Positions 8,033 to 14,781 of a stretch of 36,436 bases of DNA are shown in pieces. The notes below the pieces were generated by a model. That model ran no database searches, had not been told where the DNA came from, and worked only from the letters and a program-made list of their open reading frames with translations. Positions within the stretch are counted from its first letter, which is position 1; the number at the start of each line of letters is the position of its first letter. The translations under genes were made by a program, and so were the position numbers. Source of the DNA: Actinomycetes bacterium (GTDB taxonomy: Bacteria; Actinomycetota; CALGFH01); contig DASYUT010000248.1 in assembly GCA_036000965.1 (NCBI GenBank), positions 1 to 36,436 of the forward strand. The letters are read 5' to 3'.

Positions 8033-9343
8033 ATGGACGCACTAGGCCGAGTCCAACGTGATCTCGAGTGGTACCAAGGAGGCGAGCTCGTCGTCGCGCT
8101 TCCCCACCTGCGGATGGTCGGGTCCGAGCTGGAACGTCTCGGAGTGAAGCCGACCCGAGAGGACAAGGACGAGTATCTCGGCCTCGCGCTGCTCACGCTG
8201 CCAGAAGAGAACCTCGAGGCGGCGGTGGCAGCTCTCAGCGCGCGTTCCGACGAGATCGCGGCAAGCATGCAGCGGGCGAAGGACGAACGAATCGCGCTGG
8301 TGCCGAGCTTGAGGGCCAACTATCCGCCGCTGAACGACCTGATGGCTGGCCTGCGTGCACTGTACGCCCACGAGAATGCCGGCTGGAGGCCGACGATGGG
8401 CAAAAACCGGATCATCGCACCGGTCACCGGCTCCCCCTACATCAGCGGCGGTGGCGAGGGCCCCCCGGAGCAGAGCGACGGCCTATCCGCACGAGTCACA
8501 CTCCGGCCCGGTCTCGGCGTTCGGGTCGGCGTTCTGGACACCGGGCTGATCGAACATCCCTGGCTCGCCGACGCCTATGTCGCCGCGCCCGGCGCAAAGC
8601 TCCCCCTCAAGCCTCCTCCCCCAAAGGGAAAGGCCATCCCGAGTGCAGTGGTGGGGCACGCCACGTTCGTGGCTGGTCTGATCCTGCAGCAGGCACCCGG
8701 TGCGCAGCTCGAGATCAGCCAGGTCTTGGACGAACAGGCCGAGGGAAGCGTGTGGGAAGCCGCGAAGGCGATCGCGCAGTTCGAGGGATCAGGGGTGGAC
8801 ATACTCAACCTGTCATTCGCCTGCTTCACCGCCGACGGCGAGGCGCCACTCGTCCTGGCCACCGCAATCGACCGGCTCGACTCCGAGATCGTCGTCGTCG
8901 CGGCAGCCGGCAACCACGGCGACCCCAGGCTCCGTCCCAAGGACCTGCCAGGCCTCACGCCGAGGACGCCGGCATGGCCCGCGGCGCTGGACGACGTCGT
9001 CGCCGTCGGTGCCGTGGACGCCGACGGGAAGCGTGCCTGGTTCAGCCCTTCGGGCCCGGAGGGGTCGCCGGACCACGCGCCATGGGTCGACCACAGCGAA
9101 GTCGGCGTCCACGTCCAGAGCACCTACCTGGAGGGCGAAGTCTGTGCCGAGAGGCTGATCAAGGACCCCAAGACGGGCAAGGCGGATACCAAGAAAGAGA
9201 AGACAGCACCGTTCGCGCCACCGTGGGCGACCTGGGACGGGACCTCGTTCGCCGCCGCCACCCTCAGCGGGAGGATCGCGGCCGGCATCCGCCCTGGACG
9301 CGTAAGTGCTCGGGAGGCCCTCGCTCAGCTCCTGAGCTCCTGA
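8033..9343 (+). CDS. Cytosolic subtilisin-like serine protease (S8)
   Basis: The 436-residue product starts at the ATG at 8033, the first plausible start beyond the intergenic region, preceded by GAGAGGGCGAG. Residues 1-150 form a charged helical N-terminal region with no signal peptide. The peptidase domain shows the S8 triad in order: GVLDTG (Asp169), VVGHATFVAG (His209) and DGTSFAAATLSG (Ser405), with Asn294 in AAAGNHG for the oxyanion hole. Absence of a signal peptide means the protease acts inside the cell, unlike typical secreted subtilases. It is divergent from the CHAT gene and 82 bases upstream of the sigma-factor gene on the same strand, so it is probably the first gene of a three-gene operon. 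Confidence 0.9.
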   Translation: MDALGRVQRDLEWYQGGELVVALPHLRMVGSELERLGVKPTREDKDEYLGLALLTLPEENLEAAVAALSARSDEIAASMQRAKDERIALVPSLRANYPPLNDLMAGLRALYAHENAGWRPTMGKNRIIAPVTGSPYISGGGEGPPEQSDGLSARVTLRPGLGVRVGVLDTGLIEHPWLADAYVAAPGAKLPLKPPPPKGKAIPSAVVGHATFVAGLILQQAPGAQLEISQVLDEQAEGSVWEAAKAIAQFEGSGVDILNLSFACFTADGEAPLVLATAIDRLDSEIVVVAAAGNHGDPRLRPKDLPGLTPRTPAWPAALDDVVAVGAVDADGKRAWFSPSGPEGSPDHAPWVDHSEVGVHVQSTYLEGEVCAERLIKDPKTGKADTKKEKTAPFAPPWATWDGTSFAAATLSGRIAAGIRPGRVSAREALAQLLSS

Positions 9344-9425
9344 GGTAGGCCGACGACGATCTCTGGCCGTGCGCGCTGCGAAGCGTGGCACGCGGGGTCC
9401 ACGCGACAAGAGGAGGCCGCGCTGC

Positions 9426-10058
9426 ATGCTGGACGACATGCTCGTTGCCGCACTCGTCAGGCGTGCCAGTGCCGGCGACCGGCAGGCCTGGGACCAGCTC
9501 GTGGAACGCTTCGCGCCGCTGGTGTGGTCGATCTGCCGGCGCCTCGGCATGGCGCGACCTGACGCCGAGGACGCCGGCCAGCAGGTGTGGCTCCGGCTGA
9601 TCGAGCACTTGGCCGAGCTGCGCGACGCCGCTGCGCTGCCCGGATGGCTGGTTACAACGACCAAGCGGGAGTGCCTGCGGGTACTCCGCGTCACACGGCA
9701 GCAGGCCGACCTGGCATACATGGCCGGCGCGGACGACCTCGACGTCGCCATGGACGAAGCGTTGACGGCGGTGGATCACGCGCTGCTTGCAGCCGAGCGG
9801 GAGGCCGCGCTGCGGAAGGCGTTCGGGCACCTGCGGCCGGAGTGCAGGCAGCTTCTGGAACTGCTCGTCCACGACCCTCCACTGCGGTACCGGGAGATCA
9901 GCGCGAAACTCGGCATCGCCATCGGCAGCATCGGGCCGACCAGGGGCAGATGCCTGGAGGCCCTACGCAGCAGCCCCGCGCTTGCCGCCCTGATCAACAC
10001 CGAAGCCGACAACGCGGAGGGAGGTGAGGGAGATGCCCGACCAATGGTGGGTCGATGA
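9426..10058 (+). CDS. ECF-type RNA polymerase sigma factor
   Basis: A perfect AGGAGG at 9411-9416 fixes the start at the ATG at 9426, giving 210 residues. An earlier in-frame start would add 19 basic residues without support. Sigma region 2 covers about residues 8-88 (ASAGDRQAWDQLVERF, DAEDAGQQVWLRL, GWLVTTTKRECLRVLR). Region 4 covers about 125-180, with the helix-turn-helix YREISAKLGIAIGSIGPTRGRCLEAL. There is no C-terminal extension beyond about 20 polar residues. It lies downstream of the subtilase gene and overlaps the next gene by 26 bases. No zinc-binding anti-sigma motif or membrane anti-sigma gene is adjacent, which makes the overlapping downstream gene or the upstream membrane proteins candidate regulators. 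Confidence 0.9.
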   Translation: MLDDMLVAALVRRASAGDRQAWDQLVERFAPLVWSICRRLGMARPDAEDAGQQVWLRLIEHLAELRDAAALPGWLVTTTKRECLRVLRVTRQQADLAYMAGADDLDVAMDEALTAVDHALLAAEREAALRKAFGHLRPECRQLLELLVHDPPLRYREISAKLGIAIGSIGPTRGRCLEALRSSPALAALINTEADNAEGGEGDARPMVGR

Positions 10059-10518
10059 CGACCGGCTCCTCCACGCGCTCGGCGAGGCACTGCGCGCCGG
10101 CGACGTGCCAGCCAGCTTCGTCGAGACCGGCAAGCTCGCCTTCCCACGCCAGGACCTGGACGCCGAGCTCGCCGCCCTCACCTACGACTCCGCGGCCGAC
10201 AGCACGCTGGCACTCGCGGGCACCCGCGCCGACGACCTGGCCCGCCTGCGCCAGCTGACCTACCGCGCGACCAGGACGGGTCTGGAGATCGAGCTCGGCG
10301 TCAGCGAGGACGCGATCGTCGGCCAGCTCTGGCCCCGCCAAGCCGGCACCGTCGAGGTGAGCCCCGCCCGCGGCGACAGCACGACCCGCACCATCAACCA
10401 GGCAGGCGGCTTCGTCATCCGACCCATCCCGGCCACACCGTTCCGGCTGCACTGCCGCACCGCCGCCGACGTCAGCGTGGTCACCGAGTGGGTCACGCTC
10501 GCAGACCCATCGCGGTGA
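10033..10518 (+). CDS. Small soluble protein overlapping the sigma gene
   Basis: The 161-residue product starts inside the last codons of the sigma gene, with GGAGG-rich sequence just before the ATG at 10033, so translation is probably coupled. It is acidic and soluble, with no membrane helix or Cys cluster. The first half (about 1-85) is helical with DDDRLLHALGEALRAGDVP; the second half looks beta-rich, with GTVEVSPARG and FVIRPIPATPFRLHC. I recognise the general type from sigma and protease neighbourhoods in actinobacteria but can give no domain name. Its coupling makes it a candidate anti-sigma or sigma-regulatory protein; that is inference. Confidence 0.8.
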   Translation: MPDQWWVDDDRLLHALGEALRAGDVPASFVETGKLAFPRQDLDAELAALTYDSAADSTLALAGTRADDLARLRQLTYRATRTGLEIELGVSEDAIVGQLWPRQAGTVEVSPARGDSTTRTINQAGGFVIRPIPATPFRLHCRTAADVSVVTEWVTLADPSR

Positions 10519-10576
10519 ACGCCGGACCCACACCGGCGCAGAAGCCCTACCGGGAGGCGCTGGTCCTGTCGCGCCT

Positions 10577-10613
10577 AGCTACTTCCCCATGAATAGGCTC
10601 AGGGGAAGTAGCT
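10577..10613 (+). terminator. Perfect 12-bp inverted repeat after the protease-sigma operon
   Basis: AGCTACTTCCCC (10577-10588) and its exact complement GGGGAAGTAGCT (10602-10613) flank a 13-base loop, 58 bases after the stop of the small protein gene. No T-run follows, as is common for actinobacterial terminators. It could instead be the end of a mobile element. Confidence 0.4.
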
Positions 10614-10683
10614 GACCGGAAAACCGACCGACTTCGCCTGACATGAGCCAGTTTTCACGCTCGCACGGCGTCCCCACAGGGGC

Positions 10684-10704
10684 CACTTCGACTAGGCCGA
10701 AGTG
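10684..10704. repeat. Short inverted repeat, 7-bp arms
   Basis: CACTTCG at 10684-10690 pairs exactly with CGAAGTG at 10698-10704 around a 7-base loop. It lies just beyond the stop codon (10712-10714) of the minus-strand relic next to it and may be that gene's terminator. Confidence 0.3.
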
Positions 10705-10711
10705 TAATGGG

Positions 10712-10915
10712 TTACCGGGTTCGGCGGTGGCGGCCGGTGGGATGGTCGGCGATGAGCTGGGCGGGGTGCTCCAACAGGTGGGATGGGCCGCCGATGCCGT
10801 GCTCGGCACGCAGGCGGCCGTCGGCCAGCTCGCCAACGGCAGCGTGGAACCCGGCCCCGGTGGCATACATCACCACGGCGGCAGTGCCGTCGACCCGTAG
10901 GGTGCGTATATTCAG
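10712..10915 (-). pseudogene. Protein-like fragment lacking a start
   Basis: The minus strand from 10915 to the TAA at 10712-10714 encodes 67 residues with good protein character. These include NIRTLRVDGTAAVVMYATG, then GFHAAVGELADGRLRAEHGI, then a basic end PTGRHRRTR. Codon third positions are GC-rich as in the real genes. There is no start codon with a ribosome site and the frame is closed by a stop a few codons upstream, so this looks like the C-terminal end of a truncated gene. I do not recognise the family. Confidence 0.35.
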
Positions 10916-11052
10916 GCAGGGCCTGTGAACTGCGGAGTCGCATCGATGCTCGAGTTGCTACCGTGGCGCTTCCACTGCCCCGCTGCGGAGGCGCCCAGGG
11001 GCTCCTCGCCCGCTGGCCCGGGTCGGAGGAGAAGTCGGGAGAGAACAGGCAG

Positions 11053-11376
11053 GTGACCCCAGACAGCCCGAGCGGCCAGGCCGTGCGGGCACACCCGGAG
11101 GGCGCGGCGCTGGTCGTGCGGGTCGTGCCCGGGGCGGCCCGTAGCTGCCTGGCCGGGCTTGGCGGCGGCGCGCTGCGGGTCCGGGTCGCCGCGCCGGCGG
11201 TGGCGGGGAAGGCGAACGCGGCGCTGCTGTGGTTCCTGGCTGGCCGGCTCGGCCTGCGCCCGCGGGCATTGCGCCTGGCGGCGGGGGAGCGCGGCCGCGA
11301 GAAGCTGGTGGTGATCCGCGGGCGCACCCCCGATGAGGTCTGGGCCGCGCTCGGCCTGGAAGGGCCCACCGGGTAG
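11053..11376 (+). CDS. DUF167 family protein (YggU-like)
   Basis: From the GTG at 11053 the product has 107 residues. Residues about 20-95 fit the DUF167 fold: ALVVRVVPGAARS, ALRVRVAAPAVAGKANAALLWFLA and the closing REKLVVIRG. The A-x-x-GKAN-x-A-L motif is diagnostic. The family is small, cytosolic and of unknown function, often encoded beside cell-division or YggT-like genes; here it stands alone between gene remnants. The reading frame extends far upstream, but the longer versions lack a domain. A GGGAGA lies about 10 bases before this GTG, which decides the start only weakly. Confidence 0.8.
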   Translation: MTPDSPSGQAVRAHPEGAALVVRVVPGAARSCLAGLGGGALRVRVAAPAVAGKANAALLWFLAGRLGLRPRALRLAAGERGREKLVVIRGRTPDEVWAALGLEGPTG

Positions 11377-11900
11377 CCTGGGCCATCGACCTTCGAGTTC
11401 GGGGTGGCGGTTGTGCAGCAGGTCGAGAAGCTGGTGCTCCGCCCCAGGACCGCGGTCAGGAAGGACCTGTCGCCAGCTGCCGTGTCTGGCGAGGATGGCC
11501 CGAAACGGCGACCACACTGCCACCATGCGGCGCGTGACGGGCAGGGACGCATGCCCGATTCGGACCGACGAGATGGCCGTTGACCAGGAGAAACGGGGAC
11601 GGGAAGGGAAGAGGAGGACGGGCGGGGGACAGCCGTTGCATGACTACGGATCTGGCGGTTGGGGGTTCGAATCCCTCACGGCGCGCATAAACTTGCAGGT
11701 CAGACCCCATATTGCGGGTCTTGGCTGCCCGCCTGGCTGGGGCGCGGTCAACGGTCTTCCAGATTCTCGCCCACGGCAGGGTCGCGCTTCCCTCCCGCTG
11801 CGTGCATCTGGACCGTGGACTCGGCGAGACCGGCACGCCGACCTGTGATGGATCAGGCCCAGCCTGCCCAGGGTGAAGCTGAGCCGGCTACACTGCCGGT
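11377..11900. other. Gene-poor gap holding a half tRNA
   Basis: Apart from the tRNA-Arg 3' half described separately, I see no gene here. Open frames on both strands are low-complexity. The minus-strand frames containing EGFEPPT and DSNPQPP are the usual artefact of reading the T-arm of a tRNA backwards. Confidence 0.5.
11639..11687 (+). pseudogene. 3' half of tRNA-Arg(ACG), possible attachment site
   Basis: An anticodon loop CTACGGA (anticodon ACG at 11646-11648), a variable region, a five-pair T-stem GGGGG/CCCTC around TTCGAAT (11661-11677) and an acceptor-like ACGGCGC follow each other as in actinobacterial tRNA-Arg. The anticodon stem has mismatches and no D-arm or 5' acceptor strand lies within 45 bases upstream. 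This is a 3' half only, the shape left when an element integrates at a tRNA gene. Confidence 0.55.
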
Positions 11901-12206
11901 ATGACCGTCCCAGCTGATCAGGCCGGCCGCCCCGTCGCGCGGCCGGAGCACACTCCGGCCGCGATCCGCGCCGAGCTGCCAGCCGACCTGCGCGCCAAGT
12001 TCGACGCCGAGTACCAGGCCGCCCTGGATGGTGCGAAGAGCACCTACCGGCTCGACCGGCTGAACGAGACGATCGAGGGCTGGTGGCTGACCGTCTGGGC
12101 CCGCCGGAGCCCCCGTCACGAGCAGGCCATAGAGACCGGCCGACGGCTCCTGCGCGGTGAGCCGGTCGCGACCTATCCCTACGAGCCCGAGCCGCGCGGC
12201 CGCTAG
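11901..12206 (+). CDS. DUF6247 family antitoxin-like protein
   Basis: The 101-residue protein contains EHTPAAIRAELPADLRAKFDAEYQAAL and WLTVWARRSPRHEQAI, typical of the small DUF6247 proteins of actinobacteria. These regularly precede a RelE/ParE-type toxin, and one follows here, 19 bases downstream. It is helical, soluble and presumably the antitoxin that binds the toxin and the shared promoter. The ATG at 11901 follows a short intergenic stretch after the tRNA relic. The intact antitoxin beside a broken toxin is a common end state of decaying toxin-antitoxin loci. Confidence 0.75.
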   Translation: MTVPADQAGRPVARPEHTPAAIRAELPADLRAKFDAEYQAALDGAKSTYRLDRLNETIEGWWLTVWARRSPRHEQAIETGRRLLRGEPVATYPYEPEPRGR

Positions 12207-12225
12207 CGCGGCGGTCGGCGGGCTG

Positions 12226-12644
12226 ATGTGGGAGCTCGAGTACACCCGGGAGGCCCGCGCACAGCGTGCACCCTACCTGTGGCGGGCCGGCGAGCCCTTG
12301 ACGAGGTCCTCGAGCGGCTTGGCCGCGACCCCGCGCAAGGCCCGCGGTACCGGGCCGGCTACCCGGCGGAGTACCGGATGCTTCCCTTCGGCGAGGGGGG
12401 CCTGGTCGTGTACCTGGTCCATGAGCGCCACAGGGTTGTCGTCCTGCTCGATATCGTCTGGGCTGGGCCATGGCGGAGCAGCGGACAGCGTTCCTTCTCT
12501 GGCCCGGTCCTCCGATGGCGCAGCGACGCCCTCGGGGGAGAGGAACGGCCGCGCCGAGAGGATGCGCCTCGCGCGATTGATCCATCCGGCCCGGCCGCGT
12601 TCTTGGCGGACCTGCGGCCCGCGCCGCCTCTGGCGGCAATCTGA
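12226..12644 (+). pseudogene. RelE/ParE-like toxin, frameshifted
   Basis: Translation from the ATG at 12226 begins MWELEYTREARAQRA, the usual start of this toxin family. At about 12268-12276 the homologous frame changes, and the rest reads LPVAGRRALDEVLERL, then GPRYRAGYPAEYRM and VVYLVHERHRVVVLLDIVW. The two parts together make a full RelE/ParE fold, a ribosome-dependent RNase or gyrase inhibitor in known members. As written, the first frame runs into unrelated sequence. The second frame also continues about 50 residues past the usual end after DIVWAG. Either the toxin is inactivated or a base is wrong in the assembly. Confidence 0.65.
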
Positions 12645-12719
12645 ACCTGGCCTGGTGGCTACTCAAGGTGATGCCTTCGGATCACCGATGACGCCAGCAG
12701 GCAGCAGGCCCTCCGCCGC

Positions 12720-13172
12720 TCACAAGGGGTCAACCGCTTGGGTTCCGCGGTCGGAGACGTGCTCGGTCCACCGCTGCCCGTCCCAGTATCGCAGCTGGTG
12801 GCGCCTGCCCGGGTCGGCGAACCACCCCGCGGGGGCGGCCCCTTGCGCCCACGTCCCCGCCTGGGCGGCTGGTGCCGGCAGTGGACGGCCAGCCCGGCTT
12901 CGGCGGACGGCGACAACCACCGCCAGGAGCACGCCACCCAGGCACAAGACCAGGACGCCGGGCACCGTCAGGAAGAGCGTCCGAGCGATCTCCCCGCCGG
13001 TGCCCGAGCCGACGGCGACATTGGCCTGGACGGCCTGCGGCTGCACCCCGTCAGCCGGCGGCTGTTGGCGTCGAGAACGCAGGCCCGACGCCACGCCCGG
13101 GACGCCCCCTGAACACCATCGGGTGCCCCCACGACACCGGAACAGCCGCACACCCGATCCGGGACATTGCAC
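12720..13172 (-). CDS. DUF2510 single-pass membrane protein
   Basis: The 150-residue frame ends in a DUF2510 domain: APAGWFADPGRRHQLRYWDG, then QRWTEHVSDRG, the short Trp-rich module found on many actinobacterial membrane proteins. One hydrophobic helix (TLFLTVPGVLVLCLGGVLLA, about residues 66-88) precedes it, so the domain is probably cytosolic with a short external N-terminus. The GTG at 13172 is the furthest start; a shorter version is possible and no good ribosome site decides. Function is unknown. Confidence 0.6.
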   Translation of the reverse strand: MQCPGSGVRLFRCRGGTRWCSGGVPGVASGLRSRRQQPPADGVQPQAVQANVAVGSGTGGEIARTLFLTVPGVLVLCLGGVLLAVVVAVRRSRAGRPLPAPAAQAGTWAQGAAPAGWFADPGRRHQLRYWDGQRWTEHVSDRGTQAVDPL

Positions 13173-13220
13173 CCTTCAAGCCGAGTTGGAGCTGCGCTGC
13201 TGGCAGGTGAGGACCCGGGC

Positions 13221-13503
13221 ATGCCAACCATCCCTCGCCGTCCTGCGGCGCAACGAGAACGCGACCGGTTCCAAGCCTGCCGGTTGCGCGCCGGCGAGCT
13301 GTTCGGCGTCGGCGTCCGTCAGGCCGAGATCGCCCGCCAGCTCGGCGTCTCCCGCCAGGCGGTGAGCACCTGGCATGCCCGCTGGCAGGCCGGCGGTGCA
13401 GAGGCGCTACGCAGCCACGGGCCGAGCGGGCCCTCGCCCAGGGTCTCGTGTGCTCAGCTCGCCACGCTCGAGCACGCCCTGCTGCAGGGCGCCACGGCCA
13501 ACG
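13221..13503 (+). mobile_element. IS630-type transposase, N-terminal remnant
   Basis: From the ATG at 13221 the first about 95 residues are the helix-turn-helix DNA-binding part of an IS630-family transposase: RAGELFGVGVRQAEIARQLGVSRQAVSTWHARWQAGG, then LATLEHALLQGATAN. The sequence then stops matching and runs directly into the 3' end of the convergent regulator gene at about 13503. The DDE catalytic domain is missing, so this is inactive. The break marks a deletion or insertion junction. Confidence 0.75.
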
Positions 13504-14159
13504 TTACTGCGGCGCGCGGAGGTCGTCGCCCTTGGCGGTGCGTGCATAGATCACCCGCCGACCCTCGCGCCGTCTCATGACGAGTCCGGCACGGCGCAGG
13601 ATGGTCAGGTGGTCGCTCACACCGCCTGGGCTCACCCCCATGCGCTGGGCGAGTTCGAGGGTGGAGGCAGGCCGGTCCAACTCGTGTAGAACCTGCGCGC
13701 GGCGCCGTCCCAGAAGCGCTTCCAGCGCGTCATCGCGCCGTTCATCTGGCGCCCAGAGATCAGCGATCCCCGACGGCGGATAGACCAGTGCCGGGTCCCA
13801 CGGTGGGTCGGTCCGCGGCCAGACATTCGGCCAGGTGAAGGCCGCAGGGACGAGAAGGAGGCCTCGACCAGCGAGGTCGACATCGGCGGGTGCCTTCTTC
13901 GTCGGGTGGACGTACAGGGTGCCCTCGTCCCAGCACACGGTCTGGTGCAGACCGGTGAAGGCCGCCTGGGCGCCGACCGCCACCAGGCGCCGTGCGCGCG
14001 AGGCGATCTCGGACTCGAGCATGGCCGAGATCCTGGTCCACCAGGGGGCCAGGGCTGCGTCCCAGAAGCTCCGCATCTGCTCGACCAGCTCCCCGAGCGT
14101 GGAGCGATCGCGAACCTGGTCCGCAGGAGATCGTTCTGGCCGAAGCGGTACCGGATCAC
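13504..14159 (-). pseudogene. ArsR-type winged-helix regulator (DUF5937-like), frameshifted
   Basis: The gene starts at the ATG at 14159 with MIRYRFGQNDLLRTRFAIAP, the standard opening of DUF5937-type regulators, then changes frame at about 14095. It continues as LGELVEQMRSFWDAALAPWW through a middle domain to a C-terminal winged helix-turn-helix (STLELAQRMGVSPGGVSDHLTILRRAGLV, then RRVIYARTAKG). One missing base in CCACGCTCGGGG explains the break. An internal ATG at 14076 would give 190 residues without the N-terminus. It is divergent from the reductase gene at 14240 and probably controls it. Either the gene is broken or the base is an assembly error. Confidence 0.75.
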
Positions 14160-14160
14160 G

Positions 14161-14180
14161 GATTCAGCCTACGCCGAATC
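14161..14180. promoter_or_regulatory. Imperfect palindrome between divergent regulator and reductase genes
   Basis: GATTCAGCCT followed by ACGCCGAATC is a 20-bp palindrome with 8 of 10 positions matching. It lies immediately before the start codon of the regulator gene and 60 bases before the reductase start, a natural operator position for autoregulation. Confidence 0.4.
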
Positions 14181-14239
14181 TCTTGGAGTGATCCACGTGC
14201 TCGCCATAGGGTCGCAAGCAAGCGACGCGGGAGGCAGCG

Positions 14240-14781
14240 ATGGGCAAGGTGATCTTCGACATCAGCATGTCGCTGGACGGGTTCATGACGGCCGTCGTTG
14301 ACAGCGGCCGGAGGAACCGATGGGCGATGGGGGCCAGCGGCTGCACGCGTGGGCATTCGGCGATGATCAGCGTGATCGCGAGGTGCTCACCAGCGGGGTC
14401 GGCGCCACCGGTGCCGTGATCGCCGGGCGACGCACCTACGACACCTCGGTGGCATGGTGGGGCGCGGACGGTCCGACCGGCCCCGCCCGCGTCCCGGTCT
14501 TCGTCGTCTCTCATGACGTGCCCGAGGGCACGCCTGCGGGAGGCGTCTACACCTTCGTCGCTGAAGGGATTGAGCGCGCCCTCGAGCAGGCGAGGGCCGT
14601 AGCCGGCGAGAAGGATGTGACGGTGATGGGCGGCGCCGAAACCGGTCAGCAGTACCTCAGGGCCGGACTCGTCGACGAGCTGTCGATCCACCTCGTCCCG
14701 GTGCTCTTCGGAAGCGGGACGAGGATGTTCGAGAACCTCGGCGACCAGCACATCCAGCTCGAGAATATGGAGGTGTTTCCT
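14240..14781 (+). pseudogene. RibD-C/dihydrofolate-reductase-like protein, frameshifted and 3' truncated
   Basis: From the ATG at 14240 (GGGAGG five bases upstream) translation begins MGKVIFDISMSLDGFMTA, the first strand of the RibD C-terminal reductase family. The match then moves to another frame within about 14295-14310: RPEEPMGDGGQRLHAWAF, GAVIAGRRTYD, VPVFVVSHDVP, VTVMGGAETGQQYL and VDELSIHLVPVLFGSG. The last two strands normally following IQLE are missing; instead the frame runs without a stop into the dehydrogenase gene. A second ATG at 14320, with GGAGG at a suitable distance, could start an N-truncated protein of this frame. Enzymes of this family use NAD(P)H; substrates are mostly unknown. 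Confidence 0.75.

Noticed and set aside
11456-11836. Minus-strand frames containing EGFEPPT and DSNPQPP
   Set aside because: These phrases come from reading a tRNA T-arm backwards and recur as false genes; the plus strand shows the tRNA relic.
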